Of a stretch of 7,796 nucleotides of DNA, positions 1-5,999 are shown piece by piece; the first letter of the stretch is position 1; the number at the start of each line of letters is the position of its first letter. Source of the DNA: an uncultured Actinomycetes bacterium (GTDB lineage Bacteria > Actinomycetota > Actinomycetes > Nanopelagicales > Nanopelagicaceae). The stretch covers positions 1-7,796 of the forward strand of contig CAJAFH010000057.1 of the NCBI GenBank assembly GCA_903939005.1. Reading direction: 5' to 3'. Position numbers and translations under genes: made by a program. The notes under the pieces were generated by a model. That model saw nothing but the letters and a program-made list of their open reading frames with translations. It ran no database searches and was not told the DNA's origin.

Positions 1-315
1 CATGCTGCGTTCGCCATCTTTATCAACGATGACAACGACTATTCCAGTTGGCGCGCCATGAACATCAATTTCAGAGTAAGTAACACCTAGACGATCAAAT
101 TCGCTGCGTACGGCAACGCCGGCAGCATCTTTGCCAATGCGCGCCAACATATGACTTTGCGCGCCGGCAATACGTAGCCAAGCAGCAACATTTCCGCCTG
201 CACCACCACCGTGAGTAGAAACCTTGGCAGCAGTGTCACTGCCGTAGTTAATGTCGCTAGAAATAATGGCAACTACATCGAGGTTTACTTCACCAATGCA
301 GAGTATTTTCGACAT
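1..315 (-). CDS. psuK: PfkB-family carbohydrate kinase, probable pseudouridine kinase (3' part off the window)
   Basis: This is the N-terminal 105 residues of a ribokinase/PfkB-family sugar kinase; the rest lies beyond the left edge. The start (MSKILCIGEVNLDV) is the usual first strand of the family with the substrate-binding Asp at residue 13. The first PfkB signature, GGGAGGNVA, lies at residues 36-44, followed by the LARIGKDAAG segment. The frame is open to the edge and the ATG is the first in frame near the upstream stop. It lies 15 bases after psuG on the same strand, so the two are probably co-transcribed. From that context I infer that it phosphorylates pseudouridine to pseudouridine 5'-phosphate, the PsuG substrate. 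The visible residues alone show only the PfkB family; ribokinase or another nucleoside kinase remains possible. No Shine-Dalgarno precedes the ATG, so coupling to psuG translation is likely. Confidence 0.85.
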   Translation of the reverse strand, partial: MSKILCIGEVNLDVVAIISSDINYGSDTAAKVSTHGGGAGGNVAAWLRIAGAQSHMLARIGKDAAGVAVRSEFDRLGVTYSEIDVHGAPTGIVVVIVDKDGERSM

Positions 316-330
316 ATTTAGTTATTGGCG

Positions 331-1233
331 CTAGTTACTGGCAACAGCAATATCGGCGGCAAGTGCGCTATTTGATTTAATGATTTCAATATTTACTGAA
401 AGTGATTCACCTTGTGAAGTGGTGTGGAAATGCTCAAGCAAGAACGGGGTTACATCTTTTCCAATTATGTGAGCAGCTTCAGCCTTTGCTAGACCAGTTG
501 CCAGAATTTGATCATGCTTTGCGCGATTCATCTCTTTTACAACTGGGTTGGCAACGAGTAATGCTGCGCCATTTGTGCCAACTGATTCACGTGCTTTGAT
601 AACAGCGGCAATATCGGCAGCTGATTCAACGCGGTGTTCAATTGTGAAACCAGAATCTGTTAAATAGAAACCAGGGAACGCGTTTGTTTTATATCCGACT
701 AAGCCAATTGCTAACGTTTCTAGTCGTTCAAGCGTTGCGCCAACATCAAGAATTGATTTAACGCCAGCGCAAACCACAGTCATGTCTAGGGTTGAGAGCG
801 CAGTTAAGTCAGCAGATTCATCGAATGATTCGTTTGCGCCACGGTGTACTCCACCAAGACCGCCAGTTGCAAAAACTTTAATACCAGCCTGCGCAGCTAA
901 GTGAGCAGTGGCGGCAACAGTAGTTGCAGCTGACTTCTTGTTCGCAACCAAAACAGCTAAATCGCGACTAGATGCTTTGCTGATGTCATCGCGATTGGCG
1001 ATAGCAACTAGTTGCTCGTCAGTTAAACCAATATGAACCACGCCATCTAGGATCGCAATTGTCGCTGGAGTAGCACCATGTTCGCGCACGATTGCTTCAA
1101 CTTCGCGGGCCACATTCAAATTCGAAGGACGGGGTAATCCGTGGCTGATAATCGTTGATTCGAGGGCAACTATTGGCGAATTACTCGCTAGCGCTGCTGC
1201 AACCTCGGGCGAAAAGACAAGTGCGGATTTCAT
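331..1233 (-). CDS. psuG: pseudouridine-5'-phosphate glycosidase
   Basis: Full-length PsuG (300 residues, normal for the family), a cytoplasmic enzyme that reversibly cleaves the C-C glycosidic bond of pseudouridine 5'-phosphate to uracil and ribose-5-phosphate. Diagnostic segments are ALESTIISHGLP (residues 23-34), the ILDGVVHIGL segment (61-70), KASSRDL (86-92), ATGGLGGVHRG (122-132) and VCAGVKSILD (154-163). By comparison with the E. coli enzyme as I recall it, E25, K86, D142 and K159 match the catalytic set, with K159 as the Schiff-base lysine. It is the first gene of a leftward operon with the PfkB kinase. The ATG is the first plausible start and sits 16 bases from the divergent hydrolase start. 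A TAAGGT -10-like hexamer lies six bases upstream, suggesting a leaderless message. There is no frameshift or missing key residue. Confidence 0.95.
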   Translation of the reverse strand: MKSALVFSPEVAAALASNSPIVALESTIISHGLPRPSNLNVAREVEAIVREHGATPATIAILDGVVHIGLTDEQLVAIANRDDISKASSRDLAVLVANKKSAATTVAATAHLAAQAGIKVFATGGLGGVHRGANESFDESADLTALSTLDMTVVCAGVKSILDVGATLERLETLAIGLVGYKTNAFPGFYLTDSGFTIEHRVESAADIAAVIKARESVGTNGAALLVANPVVKEMNRAKHDQILATGLAKAEAAHIIGKDVTPFLLEHFHTTSQGESLSVNIEIIKSNSALAADIAVASN

Positions 1234-1237
1234 GCCC

Positions 1238-1243
1238 TAACCT
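1238..1243 (+). promoter_or_regulatory. putative -10 box for leaderless mRNA of the divergent hydrolase gene
   Basis: The hexamer TAACCT (TANNNT type) is followed by six bases (TAACGC) and the ATG at 1250, so transcription could begin on the start codon itself. A possible -35, AAGACA (4 of 6 to TTGACA), lies at 1214-1219, giving an 18-base spacer inside the psuG coding start. It shares four bases with the opposed psuG -10 box. Confidence 0.5.
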
Positions 1244-1245
1244 TA
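1240..1245 (-). promoter_or_regulatory. putative -10 box for leaderless psuG mRNA
   Basis: Read on the minus strand the hexamer is TAAGGT (TANNNT type), followed by exactly six bases (TAGGGC) and the psuG ATG. That is the spacing expected if transcription begins at the A of the start codon. No convincing -35 was seen; any such element would lie inside the divergent coding sequence. The assignment is an inference from motif and spacing. It overlaps the opposed box of the neighbouring gene. Confidence 0.5.
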
Positions 1246-1249
1246 ACGC

Positions 1250-2356
1250 ATGCATCTTCACCAAATCTTGCCGGCAATTGTTGCCGGGCTTGGGGTATTA
1301 GATGCGCGCGATGAAATTGCAGCTGGTGAATCACCAAGTGGCCGTGAAGTACTTTTCTTAATTGATGGCTTAGGCGATGAAGTAATCGATAAATACGCCG
1401 AATATATTCCGACGCTCTTAACCTTTACTCGAAGTGGGCGAGTGCAAACTGCTTTTCCTTCAACGACGGCAACCTCACTTGCAACGCTAACAACCGGAAC
1501 TTTGCCAGGTGCTCATGGCATGTTGGGCTACACAGTTCGAGTGCCTCGTAGCAATGGGCGAATTTTAAATGCGTTGAAATGGGATGATCGGGTTGATCCA
1601 ACATATTGGCAACCAGTGCCAACTTTATTTGAGCGAGCAACTGCAGCAGGTGTGAATGTTTCACATGTGGCTGCTAAACGTTATGAAAATACTGGATTCA
1701 CGCAAGCTGTATTTCGCGGCGCAACGTATCGTGGTGCAAATGTAGTTGATGAATTAGTTGCTCAAACTAAATTAGCTTTGGCTAAATCACCAGCACTGGT
1801 TTATCTCTATATGAATGATCTTGATTCCGCCGGTCATAACGATGGTGTTGGTTCGGATAAATGGTTAGCGGCACTAACGATGCTTGATCACATGGCTAAG
1901 CAATTAGTTATTGAACTTCCAAAAGGCACCCGCATTTGGCTCACTGCTGACCACGGCATGGTTAATGTCGAAGAGAAAATTGTGATGGGTCGCGATAATC
2001 AATTACTAACTGGCATTGCCACAATTGCGGGGGAGCCTCGTGCCCGCCATTTATATCTAGATGCCGCCCTTGATTCGGCAGCTGCTCGCAATGAGGTTAA
2101 ATCTCGTTGGGAAGAATTCTTAGGCAATCGCGCCGATATCTATACCCGCGAAGATGCACTTACGGCTGGTTTATTTGGCCCCAATCCCAGCGCTGATACT
2201 TTCGATCGCATGGGCGAAATTATTGCGATCGCTAAAGGTGGCTTAATTTTAATTGAGCAAGAGCGCGAAAGTTTAGAAGGCTCAATGGTTGGCCATCATG
2301 GCGCACTGACTGAAATTGAGAATTACGTGCCGTTATTACAAAAGACGATTAATTAA
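1250..2356 (+). CDS. alkaline phosphatase/nucleotide pyrophosphatase superfamily hydrolase
   Basis: A 368-residue protein of the type I phosphodiesterase/nucleotide pyrophosphatase branch (PF01663-like) of the alkaline phosphatase superfamily. The two-metal site appears complete. D39 lies in FLIDGLGD and the probable Thr nucleophile T73 in FPSTTATSLATL (residues 69-80). D192 and H196 lie in DLDSAGHNDG, D234 and H235 in TADHGMV, and H350 in the C-terminal GHHGALT. There is no signal peptide or membrane segment, so a cytoplasmic hydrolase of phosphate mono- or diesters is inferred; the substrate cannot be read from the sequence. Such genes are, from memory, common beside sepH in Actinobacteria. 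Its start is 16 bases from divergent psuG and its stop overlaps the sepH stop by four bases. A role with either neighbour is unproven. The ATG lacks a Shine-Dalgarno but follows a TANNNT box at leaderless spacing. Confidence 0.88.
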   Translation: MHLHQILPAIVAGLGVLDARDEIAAGESPSGREVLFLIDGLGDEVIDKYAEYIPTLLTFTRSGRVQTAFPSTTATSLATLTTGTLPGAHGMLGYTVRVPRSNGRILNALKWDDRVDPTYWQPVPTLFERATAAGVNVSHVAAKRYENTGFTQAVFRGATYRGANVVDELVAQTKLALAKSPALVYLYMNDLDSAGHNDGVGSDKWLAALTMLDHMAKQLVIELPKGTRIWLTADHGMVNVEEKIVMGRDNQLLTGIATIAGEPRARHLYLDAALDSAAARNEVKSRWEEFLGNRADIYTREDALTAGLFGPNPSADTFDRMGEIIAIAKGGLILIEQERESLEGSMVGHHGALTEIENYVPLLQKTIN

Positions 2357-3129
2357 TCTTCGTCTTTCTTCTGGCCAAACATAATTTCATCCCAACTTGG
2401 CACCTTCGCGCGGCCTTGCACACCATCTTTTGCGGACTCTGAATCAGCATCGGTGCGGATTGAAACTAAACGTGGAGTTTCTCGAACTGTTTCAGTTGCG
2501 CGGGGGTTGCGGTCAACTTGCTCGGTGTAGATCAATCCTGGCTCAAGTGGAGCACGTGGTGCTGGAGTTTCTTCGCCAAGTAACCAACGAGCATTGTCAT
2601 CGAGTGCGTTTAGCGCACGACGAGTTGGATCGTATTCCCATTGGCCGGTGCCATGACCGTCAGAAGTTGGATAAGAAACTTGAATAGTCCAGATACCGGT
2701 TTCAATTCGCCAGCAGTTGTAATTAATTTGCGTGATATCAACACCGCGTGGTGCTAGTCGCAGAACAATTGCATCACCGAAATTAACTGGTTCGCGTCCT
2801 GGTTCTTTGCGCACGATAACTGTGGCAACTTGATCAATGATAAATTGTCGTTCCTGCAAAATTGGTCCACTGAAGCGATCTACTTTTTCAACGGAGATAT
2901 TTCCATCTTGGGCAATTGATTCAGGTGATTCACCAGTGCGCAAACGACGTTGAATTTCTTTAACTGAAATCGGTGCAGCTTCTTCATCTTGCACAGACAT
3001 CAAACGCGGTTGATTAACAGTTGAACGCAAGGTGTCACTAATTCGAACGCTGAATTCTTTGCCATCGCTATCTAAGAGAGACAGGTATAGGCCATCTTCA
3101 GACTTGCCGTTCACGCGCAGTTCGCTCAT
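2353..3129 (-). CDS. sepH: SepH-type cell division protein (DUF3071)
   Basis: SepH is an actinobacterial divisome protein that binds FtsZ and promotes its assembly into filaments. This 258-residue copy has the N-terminal DUF3071 region (about 1-165), including a helix-turn-helix-like stretch around 54-88 (ISVKEIQRRLRTGESPESIA onward). That stretch is the part implicated in FtsZ interaction in Streptomyces. A WRIETGIWTIQVSYP segment lies at 140-154. A low-complexity Pro/Glu/Arg linker (about 186-240) leads to the conserved C-terminal VPSWDEIMFG motif (243-252). It is shorter than Streptomyces SepH (roughly 340 residues, from memory), mainly in the linker. The first ATG is used and no Shine-Dalgarno is visible. 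A TAGGCT hexamer nine bases upstream would give a very short leader. It is divergent from the IMPase-family gene and convergent with the hydrolase, sharing the TTAA stop. Confidence 0.9.
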   Translation of the reverse strand: MSELRVNGKSEDGLYLSLLDSDGKEFSVRISDTLRSTVNQPRLMSVQDEEAAPISVKEIQRRLRTGESPESIAQDGNISVEKVDRFSGPILQERQFIIDQVATVIVRKEPGREPVNFGDAIVLRLAPRGVDITQINYNCWRIETGIWTIQVSYPTSDGHGTGQWEYDPTRRALNALDDNARWLLGEETPAPRAPLEPGLIYTEQVDRNPRATETVRETPRLVSIRTDADSESAKDGVQGRAKVPSWDEIMFGQKKDED

Positions 3130-3138
3130 AGTTTTCAG

Positions 3139-3144
3139 AGCCTA
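3139..3144 (-). promoter_or_regulatory. possible -10 box for sepH
   Basis: On the minus strand, TAGGCT (TANNNT type) stands nine bases before the sepH ATG, so the message would have a leader of about two or three bases. No clear -35 was found. This is weaker than the boxes with exact six-base spacing. Confidence 0.3.
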
Positions 3145-3182
3145 ACCGATGAGCCGTGACATTAGCGGGATTTCGGAGGGAG

Positions 3183-3188
3183 TAGAAT
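3183..3188 (+). promoter_or_regulatory. putative -10 box for leaderless mRNA of the IMPase-family gene
   Basis: TAGAAT matches TATAAT at five of six positions and is followed by exactly six bases (TGAGTA) and the ATG at 3195. A GTGACA at 3156-3161 resembles a -35 but its 21-base spacer is too long, so the -35 is unassigned. A GGAGGG at 3175-3180 looks like a Shine-Dalgarno but lies 14 bases from the ATG. If the start site is as inferred, it would lie outside the transcript. Confidence 0.55.
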
Positions 3189-3194
3189 TGAGTA

Positions 3195-3956
3195 ATGACT
3201 GATGCAAAGTTGATCGCTGAACTTCTGGAATTAGCGAAACGAGTAGGGCGCGAAGCGGGCGAATTACTACAAAACCGCCCAGCAGCTTTTGAGGTTACAT
3301 CCAAGTCCACTGCAATCGATGTGGTCACGCAGATGGATTCCCAGAGCGAAAACCATATCGTTTCCGAAATTCTAAAAAGTCGCCCAGACGATGGCATCAT
3401 CGGCGAAGAAGGTTCCGAGCGAACCTCAAAATCGGGCATCACTTGGGTAATTGATCCACTCGATGGCACCGTAAATTATTTATATGGCTTGCCTGGTTGG
3501 AATGTGAGCATTGCGGCGAAAGATTCCGAAGGCGTTGTAGTGGGCGTAGTTGTTGCGCCAACGATTAACTCGACATGGTCTGCTGGCCGTGGCGGCGGAG
3601 CTTTCCTAAATGATCAGGCGATCGCTTGCAACGAGGGCGTCGAACTTAATCGCGCACTCGTGGGCACTGGGTTTGCCTACGATGTTGATGCTCGGCCAGC
3701 CCAGTTAGCCCAACTTTCTGAATTACTCGCTCGAATTCGCGATATTCGTCGAAATGGGGCAGCAGCCGTAGATCTTTGTTTTGTGGCGATGGGCGCCCTT
3801 GATGGCTACTTTGAAAAAGGTCTACAAGAGTGGGATCTAGCAGCTGGCGGTTTGATCGCAACTGAGGCGGGCGCCAAGGTCACCACCATTGCGGGCACCA
3901 CGATTGCCGCAGCCCCAGCCCTGCACGCCACGCTGAGCTTCAGACTCAGTCAATAG
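3195..3956 (+). CDS. inositol monophosphatase family protein
   Basis: A 253-residue Mg2+-dependent sugar-phosphatase of the inositol monophosphatase (FIG) superfamily, normal length. The metal-binding set is visible. E71/E72 lie in IIGEEGSE, and motif A is WVIDPLDGTVNYLYGLPGW (residues 84-102), with D87 and D90 as ligands and G91/T92 following. Motif B is EWDLAAGGLIATEAGAKVT (212-230) with D214. It probably dephosphorylates inositol-1-phosphate, used in actinobacterial inositol lipids. Family members also act on histidinol phosphate (HisN), fructose-1,6-bisphosphate or PAP, and the sequence does not decide. The ATG is the first possible start because an in-frame TGA lies two codons upstream. 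The 3' half is visibly richer in G+C than the flanking genes. It is divergent from sepH and is followed by a 117-base gap before rplS. Confidence 0.88.
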   Translation: MTDAKLIAELLELAKRVGREAGELLQNRPAAFEVTSKSTAIDVVTQMDSQSENHIVSEILKSRPDDGIIGEEGSERTSKSGITWVIDPLDGTVNYLYGLPGWNVSIAAKDSEGVVVGVVVAPTINSTWSAGRGGGAFLNDQAIACNEGVELNRALVGTGFAYDVDARPAQLAQLSELLARIRDIRRNGAAAVDLCFVAMGALDGYFEKGLQEWDLAAGGLIATEAGAKVTTIAGTTIAAAPALHATLSFRLSQ

Positions 3957-4073
3957 ATTCGGGGCCAATCAGGGGCTCACGCTCGATTTACGCTTAAGCG
4001 GTGACCTATGGCAAGATACGCAGTCTGCCGTGGTTATTTAAGCCGCGACTAGATCTAGATAAAGAGGACGAAA
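3957..4073 (+). promoter_or_regulatory. rplS upstream region with promoter candidate and two short palindromes
   Basis: This 117-base region is the longest gap between genes in the window and should hold the rplS operon promoter. A weak candidate is TTTACG (3987-3992) as -35 and CAAGAT (4012-4017) as -10, with a long 19-base spacer. An extended -10-like TGGTTATTT at 4031-4039 is an alternative. Two perfect 10-base palindromes are present, CGCTTAAGCG at 3991-4000 and CTAGATCTAG at 4049-4058. They could be protein sites or chance. I found no tRNA, open frame or convincing terminator for the preceding gene. Confidence 0.3.
4064..4067 (+). promoter_or_regulatory. Shine-Dalgarno of rplS
   Basis: GAGG within AAAGAGG, six bases before the ATG at 4074, is the only well-spaced Shine-Dalgarno among the ten start codons in this window. 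It fits the expected high translation of a ribosomal protein gene and confirms the start. Confidence 0.8.
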
Positions 4074-4604
4074 ATGAACATTCTTGACGCCGTTGATGCA
4101 GCATCCCTGCGCAAAGACATCCCGCAATTCCGTGCCGGCGATGAGCTCCAGATTTCTGTTCGCGTTATCGAAGGTAACAAGAGCCGTCTTCAGGTTTTCC
4201 AGGGAATCGTAATCCGTCGCCAAGGCGATGGCGTTCGCGAAACTTTCACCATCCGCAAGGTTTCTTACGGCGTTGGTGTTGAGCGTACTTTCCCAGTACA
4301 CACTCCAGTTATTGAAAAGATCGAACTAGTGAAGAAGGGCGATGTACGTCGCGCCAAGCTTTATTACTTGCGCGATCTACGCGGCAAGGCTGCCAAGATC
4401 CGCGAAAAGCGCGATGGTGTTGAAGGTTACGGCGATGGAATTCTTTCAACTCCAGTGTCAGAACCAGTTGCAGACATTGCTGTGTCCGAGGTTCCAGCTG
4501 TGTCCGAGCCAGTAGCAGAGCTTGCTGCGTCCGAGGTTCCAGCTGAAGTTGTAACAACTGAAGCAGTTGTTGAAACAGCTGCCGAAGACAAGCCAGCCGA
4601 ATAA
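4074..4604 (+). CDS. rplS: 50S ribosomal protein L19 with long acidic repetitive C-terminal tail
   Basis: L19 sits at the 30S-50S interface of the ribosome. Residues 1 to about 113 are a complete canonical L19. They include [19 protein letters not shown] (16-34), [11 protein letters not shown] (41-51), [20 protein letters not shown] (55-74) and [18 protein letters not shown] (92-109). The family usually stops near here at about 115-120 residues, but this protein continues to 176. The extra segment of some 63 residues has 15 acidic residues against one Lys, is rich in Ala, Val and Pro, and contains a 15-residue tandem repeat (128-157). It is probably disordered. Lysine codons are ten AAG to one AAA, unlike the neighbours, as expected of a highly expressed gene. 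The frame stays open with coherent codons into the tail, so a simple read-through error is unlikely. It heads the operon with lepB 28 bases downstream; trmD, its usual upstream partner, is absent. Confidence 0.95.
   Translation: MNILDAVDAASLRKDIPQFRAGDELQISVRVIEGNKSRLQVFQGIVIRRQGDGVRETFTIRKVSYGVGVERTFPVHTPVIEKIELVKKGDVRRAKLYYLRDLRGKAAKIREKRDGVEGYGDGILSTPVSEPVADIAVSEVPAVSEPVAELAASEVPAEVVTTEAVVETAAEDKPAE
4455..4544 (+). repeat. two 45-base in-frame tandem repeats in the rplS tail
   Basis: Two adjacent 45-base units (4455-4499 and 4500-4544) match at 39 of 45 positions and encode [15 protein letters not shown] then [15 protein letters not shown], which share 12 of 15 residues. The three residue differences (D/E, I/L, V/A) are all conservative. 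Three of the six base changes are silent third-position changes. Each unit also carries an internal echo, SEPVA then SEVPA. Confidence 0.92.
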
Positions 4605-4632
4605 CTCACAAAGTTAAACGCGGTTTGCGCAG

Positions 4633-5313
4633 ATGAGACGCAAGCGGTCTTTCTTTCAGGAATTCCCTTTTCTAATTGTTGTTGCACTTGTCGTATCACT
4701 TTTTATTAAGACATTCATTGTTCAGTTTTTCTTCATTCCATCAGGTTCGATGGAGAACACACTTCAGATCGATGATCGCGTAGCAGTTAATCGTCTGCCA
4801 TTTATCTCAGATAACATCAAACGTGGTGATGTAGTTGTTTTCCGTGATCCAGATAATTGGTTACCGGCTGCCGATGTCAGCGATTCCCCATTTGTAATCG
4901 CTAAAGCCAAAGCTGCACTAGTTGCAGTTGGCGTTCTGCCAAACCCAGCTAAACAGTACTTAGTTAAGCGTGTTGTTGGGGTTGCAGGCGATCACGTAAT
5001 TTGTTGCACCACTACTGGAAAAATCACAGTTAACGGCCAAGAGATGGTTGAGCCATACATATTCGATGGCAATGTGCCGAGTGATATGAACTTTGATGTA
5101 ACCGTGCCTAAGGGAAAACTTTGGGTAATGGGCGATCATCGTGGTGCAAGCGCTGATTCTCGTTATCACCAAGAGGATATAAATAAGGGCTTTGTGCCAC
5201 TTAATCGAGTCACTGGTCGCGTACTTGCGGTTATCTGGCCAATTAAGAATATTTCACTGGTGCCAAACGTTGATGCGTTAAATCAACCAGCAGTTAAACC
5301 TAAAACAAAGTAA
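4633..5313 (+). CDS. lepB: signal peptidase I
   Basis: A 226-residue type I signal peptidase, the membrane Ser/Lys protease that removes signal peptides from exported proteins. A basic N-terminus (MRRKR) precedes one membrane segment (about 11-35). Box B, IPSGSMENTL (35-44), carries the nucleophile S39. Box D, YLVKRVVGVAGD (109-120), carries the general base K112. Box E is VMGDHRGASADSRYH (165-179), with D168 and D175-S176-R177. This GDHR form is typical of Actinobacteria. An extra segment between boxes C and D (about 77-106) is Ala/Val-rich. The ATG is the only usable start, since an in-frame TAA lies six codons upstream. No Shine-Dalgarno is visible. It lies 28 bases after rplS and five bases before rnhB, so it is almost certainly in one transcript with them. 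Confidence 0.95.
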   Translation: MRRKRSFFQEFPFLIVVALVVSLFIKTFIVQFFFIPSGSMENTLQIDDRVAVNRLPFISDNIKRGDVVVFRDPDNWLPAADVSDSPFVIAKAKAALVAVGVLPNPAKQYLVKRVVGVAGDHVICCTTTGKITVNGQEMVEPYIFDGNVPSDMNFDVTVPKGKLWVMGDHRGASADSRYHQEDINKGFVPLNRVTGRVLAVIWPIKNISLVPNVDALNQPAVKPKTK

Positions 5314-5318
5314 TAACT

Positions 5319-5924
5319 ATGAAGGTGATCGAACAGCTACTAATTGATGCTGGTATCTCACCAATTGCTGGCGTTGATGAAGCAGGCCGTGGCGCATGTG
5401 CCGGTCCGTTAGTAGTGGCGGCTGTTATCTTGAAAGATCCGTTTCATCCAGATTTAGCACCGGTGCGTGATTCTAAAGAAATCAAAGAGAATAAACGTGA
5501 AGAACTCTTTGATTTAGTTATTGAGCACTCACTGGCATACAGCATCATTGAAATTCCAGCCGCCGAAGTTGATGCTCGTGGAGTGCATGCGGCAAATCTC
5601 GATGGCATGCGCCGAGCAGTGCAAGCGCTAAAAGTTGTGCCCGCTTATGTTTTAACAGATGGTTATGCAATTGCGGGTTTAGCGCTACCTAACTTGGCGG
5701 TTTGGAAAGGTGATCAAGTAGTTCACACAATTAGCGCCGCTTCAATTCTGGCAAAAGTTTACCGAGATCGCATTATGCGCCAACTTGGTGAGAAATATCC
5801 GGCATATGGTTTTGCCGGGCACAAGGGCTATATCACTGCCAGCCATATCCAATCACTAACTACTAATGGCCCGTGCATAGAACATCGTCGTTCATTTTCA
5901 AATGTGGCAGCGCTAATTAAGTAA
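5319..5924 (+). CDS. rnhB: ribonuclease HII
   Basis: RNase HII cuts the RNA strand of RNA-DNA hybrids and removes single ribonucleotides misincorporated in DNA. The 201-residue length is normal. The acidic active site is visible: D20 and E21 in GVDEAGRGACAGPLVVAA (18-35), D114 in YVLTDGYA, and a fourth acidic residue, probably D132 in WKGDQ. The family block ISAASILAKVYRDRIM (138-153) and a C-terminal YGFAGHKGYIT/EHRRSF region complete it. DSKEIKE (51-57) replaces the more common DSKxLs. It starts five bases after the lepB stop with no Shine-Dalgarno, which suggests translational coupling. In many Actinobacteria a DUF2469 gene follows; here only 75 non-coding bases separate it from yraN. Confidence 0.95.
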   Translation: MKVIEQLLIDAGISPIAGVDEAGRGACAGPLVVAAVILKDPFHPDLAPVRDSKEIKENKREELFDLVIEHSLAYSIIEIPAAEVDARGVHAANLDGMRRAVQALKVVPAYVLTDGYAIAGLALPNLAVWKGDQVVHTISAASILAKVYRDRIMRQLGEKYPAYGFAGHKGYITASHIQSLTTNGPCIEHRRSFSNVAALIK

Positions 5925-5985
5925 CCACAGCAGTTTTTTGGACACAAGTCATTTAGCGTTCATTAATTAAGTCGGAGTCGCTCCA

Positions 5986-5991
5986 TAGCCT
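5986..5991 (+). promoter_or_regulatory. possible internal -10 box before yraN
   Basis: TAGCCT (TANNNT type) lies eight bases before the yraN ATG in the 75-base gap after rnhB, so a secondary, nearly leaderless start is possible. It follows a small inverted repeat, GGAG-TCG-CTCC (5974-5984). The -35 region (TTAATT at 5963-5968) is poor. Weak evidence. Confidence 0.25.
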
Positions 5992-5999
5992 CTGGCTTT

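Noticed and set aside
87..272. Minus-strand frame with a hydrophobic-looking protein
   Set aside because: It lies within the PfkB kinase coding sequence on the same strand in another frame, and the kinase signature is unambiguous.
3098..3469. Minus-strand 123-residue frame bridging sepH and the IMPase-family gene
   Set aside because: It overlaps the metal-binding motifs of the IMPase-family gene antisense and the sepH start, with no family resemblance.
3933..3949. CTGAG-N7-CTCAG hairpin at the end of the IMPase-family gene as a terminator
   Set aside because: The stem is only five pairs, lies inside the coding region and has no T-tract.
4616..4626. AAAC-GCG-GTTT inverted repeat between rplS and lepB
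   Set aside because: A four-base stem is expected by chance and lacks a T-tract after it.
4309..4699. Minus-strand open frames across the rplS tail (4309-4557 and 4427-4699), one Ser/Thr/Ala-rich
   Set aside because: They are antisense shadows of the rplS repeats; their repetitiveness comes from the coding strand and they have no start signal or recognisable domain.
5924..5940. T6 run after rnhB as an intrinsic terminator
   Set aside because: No adequate GC-rich stem precedes the run; the nearby bases give only three or four pairs.
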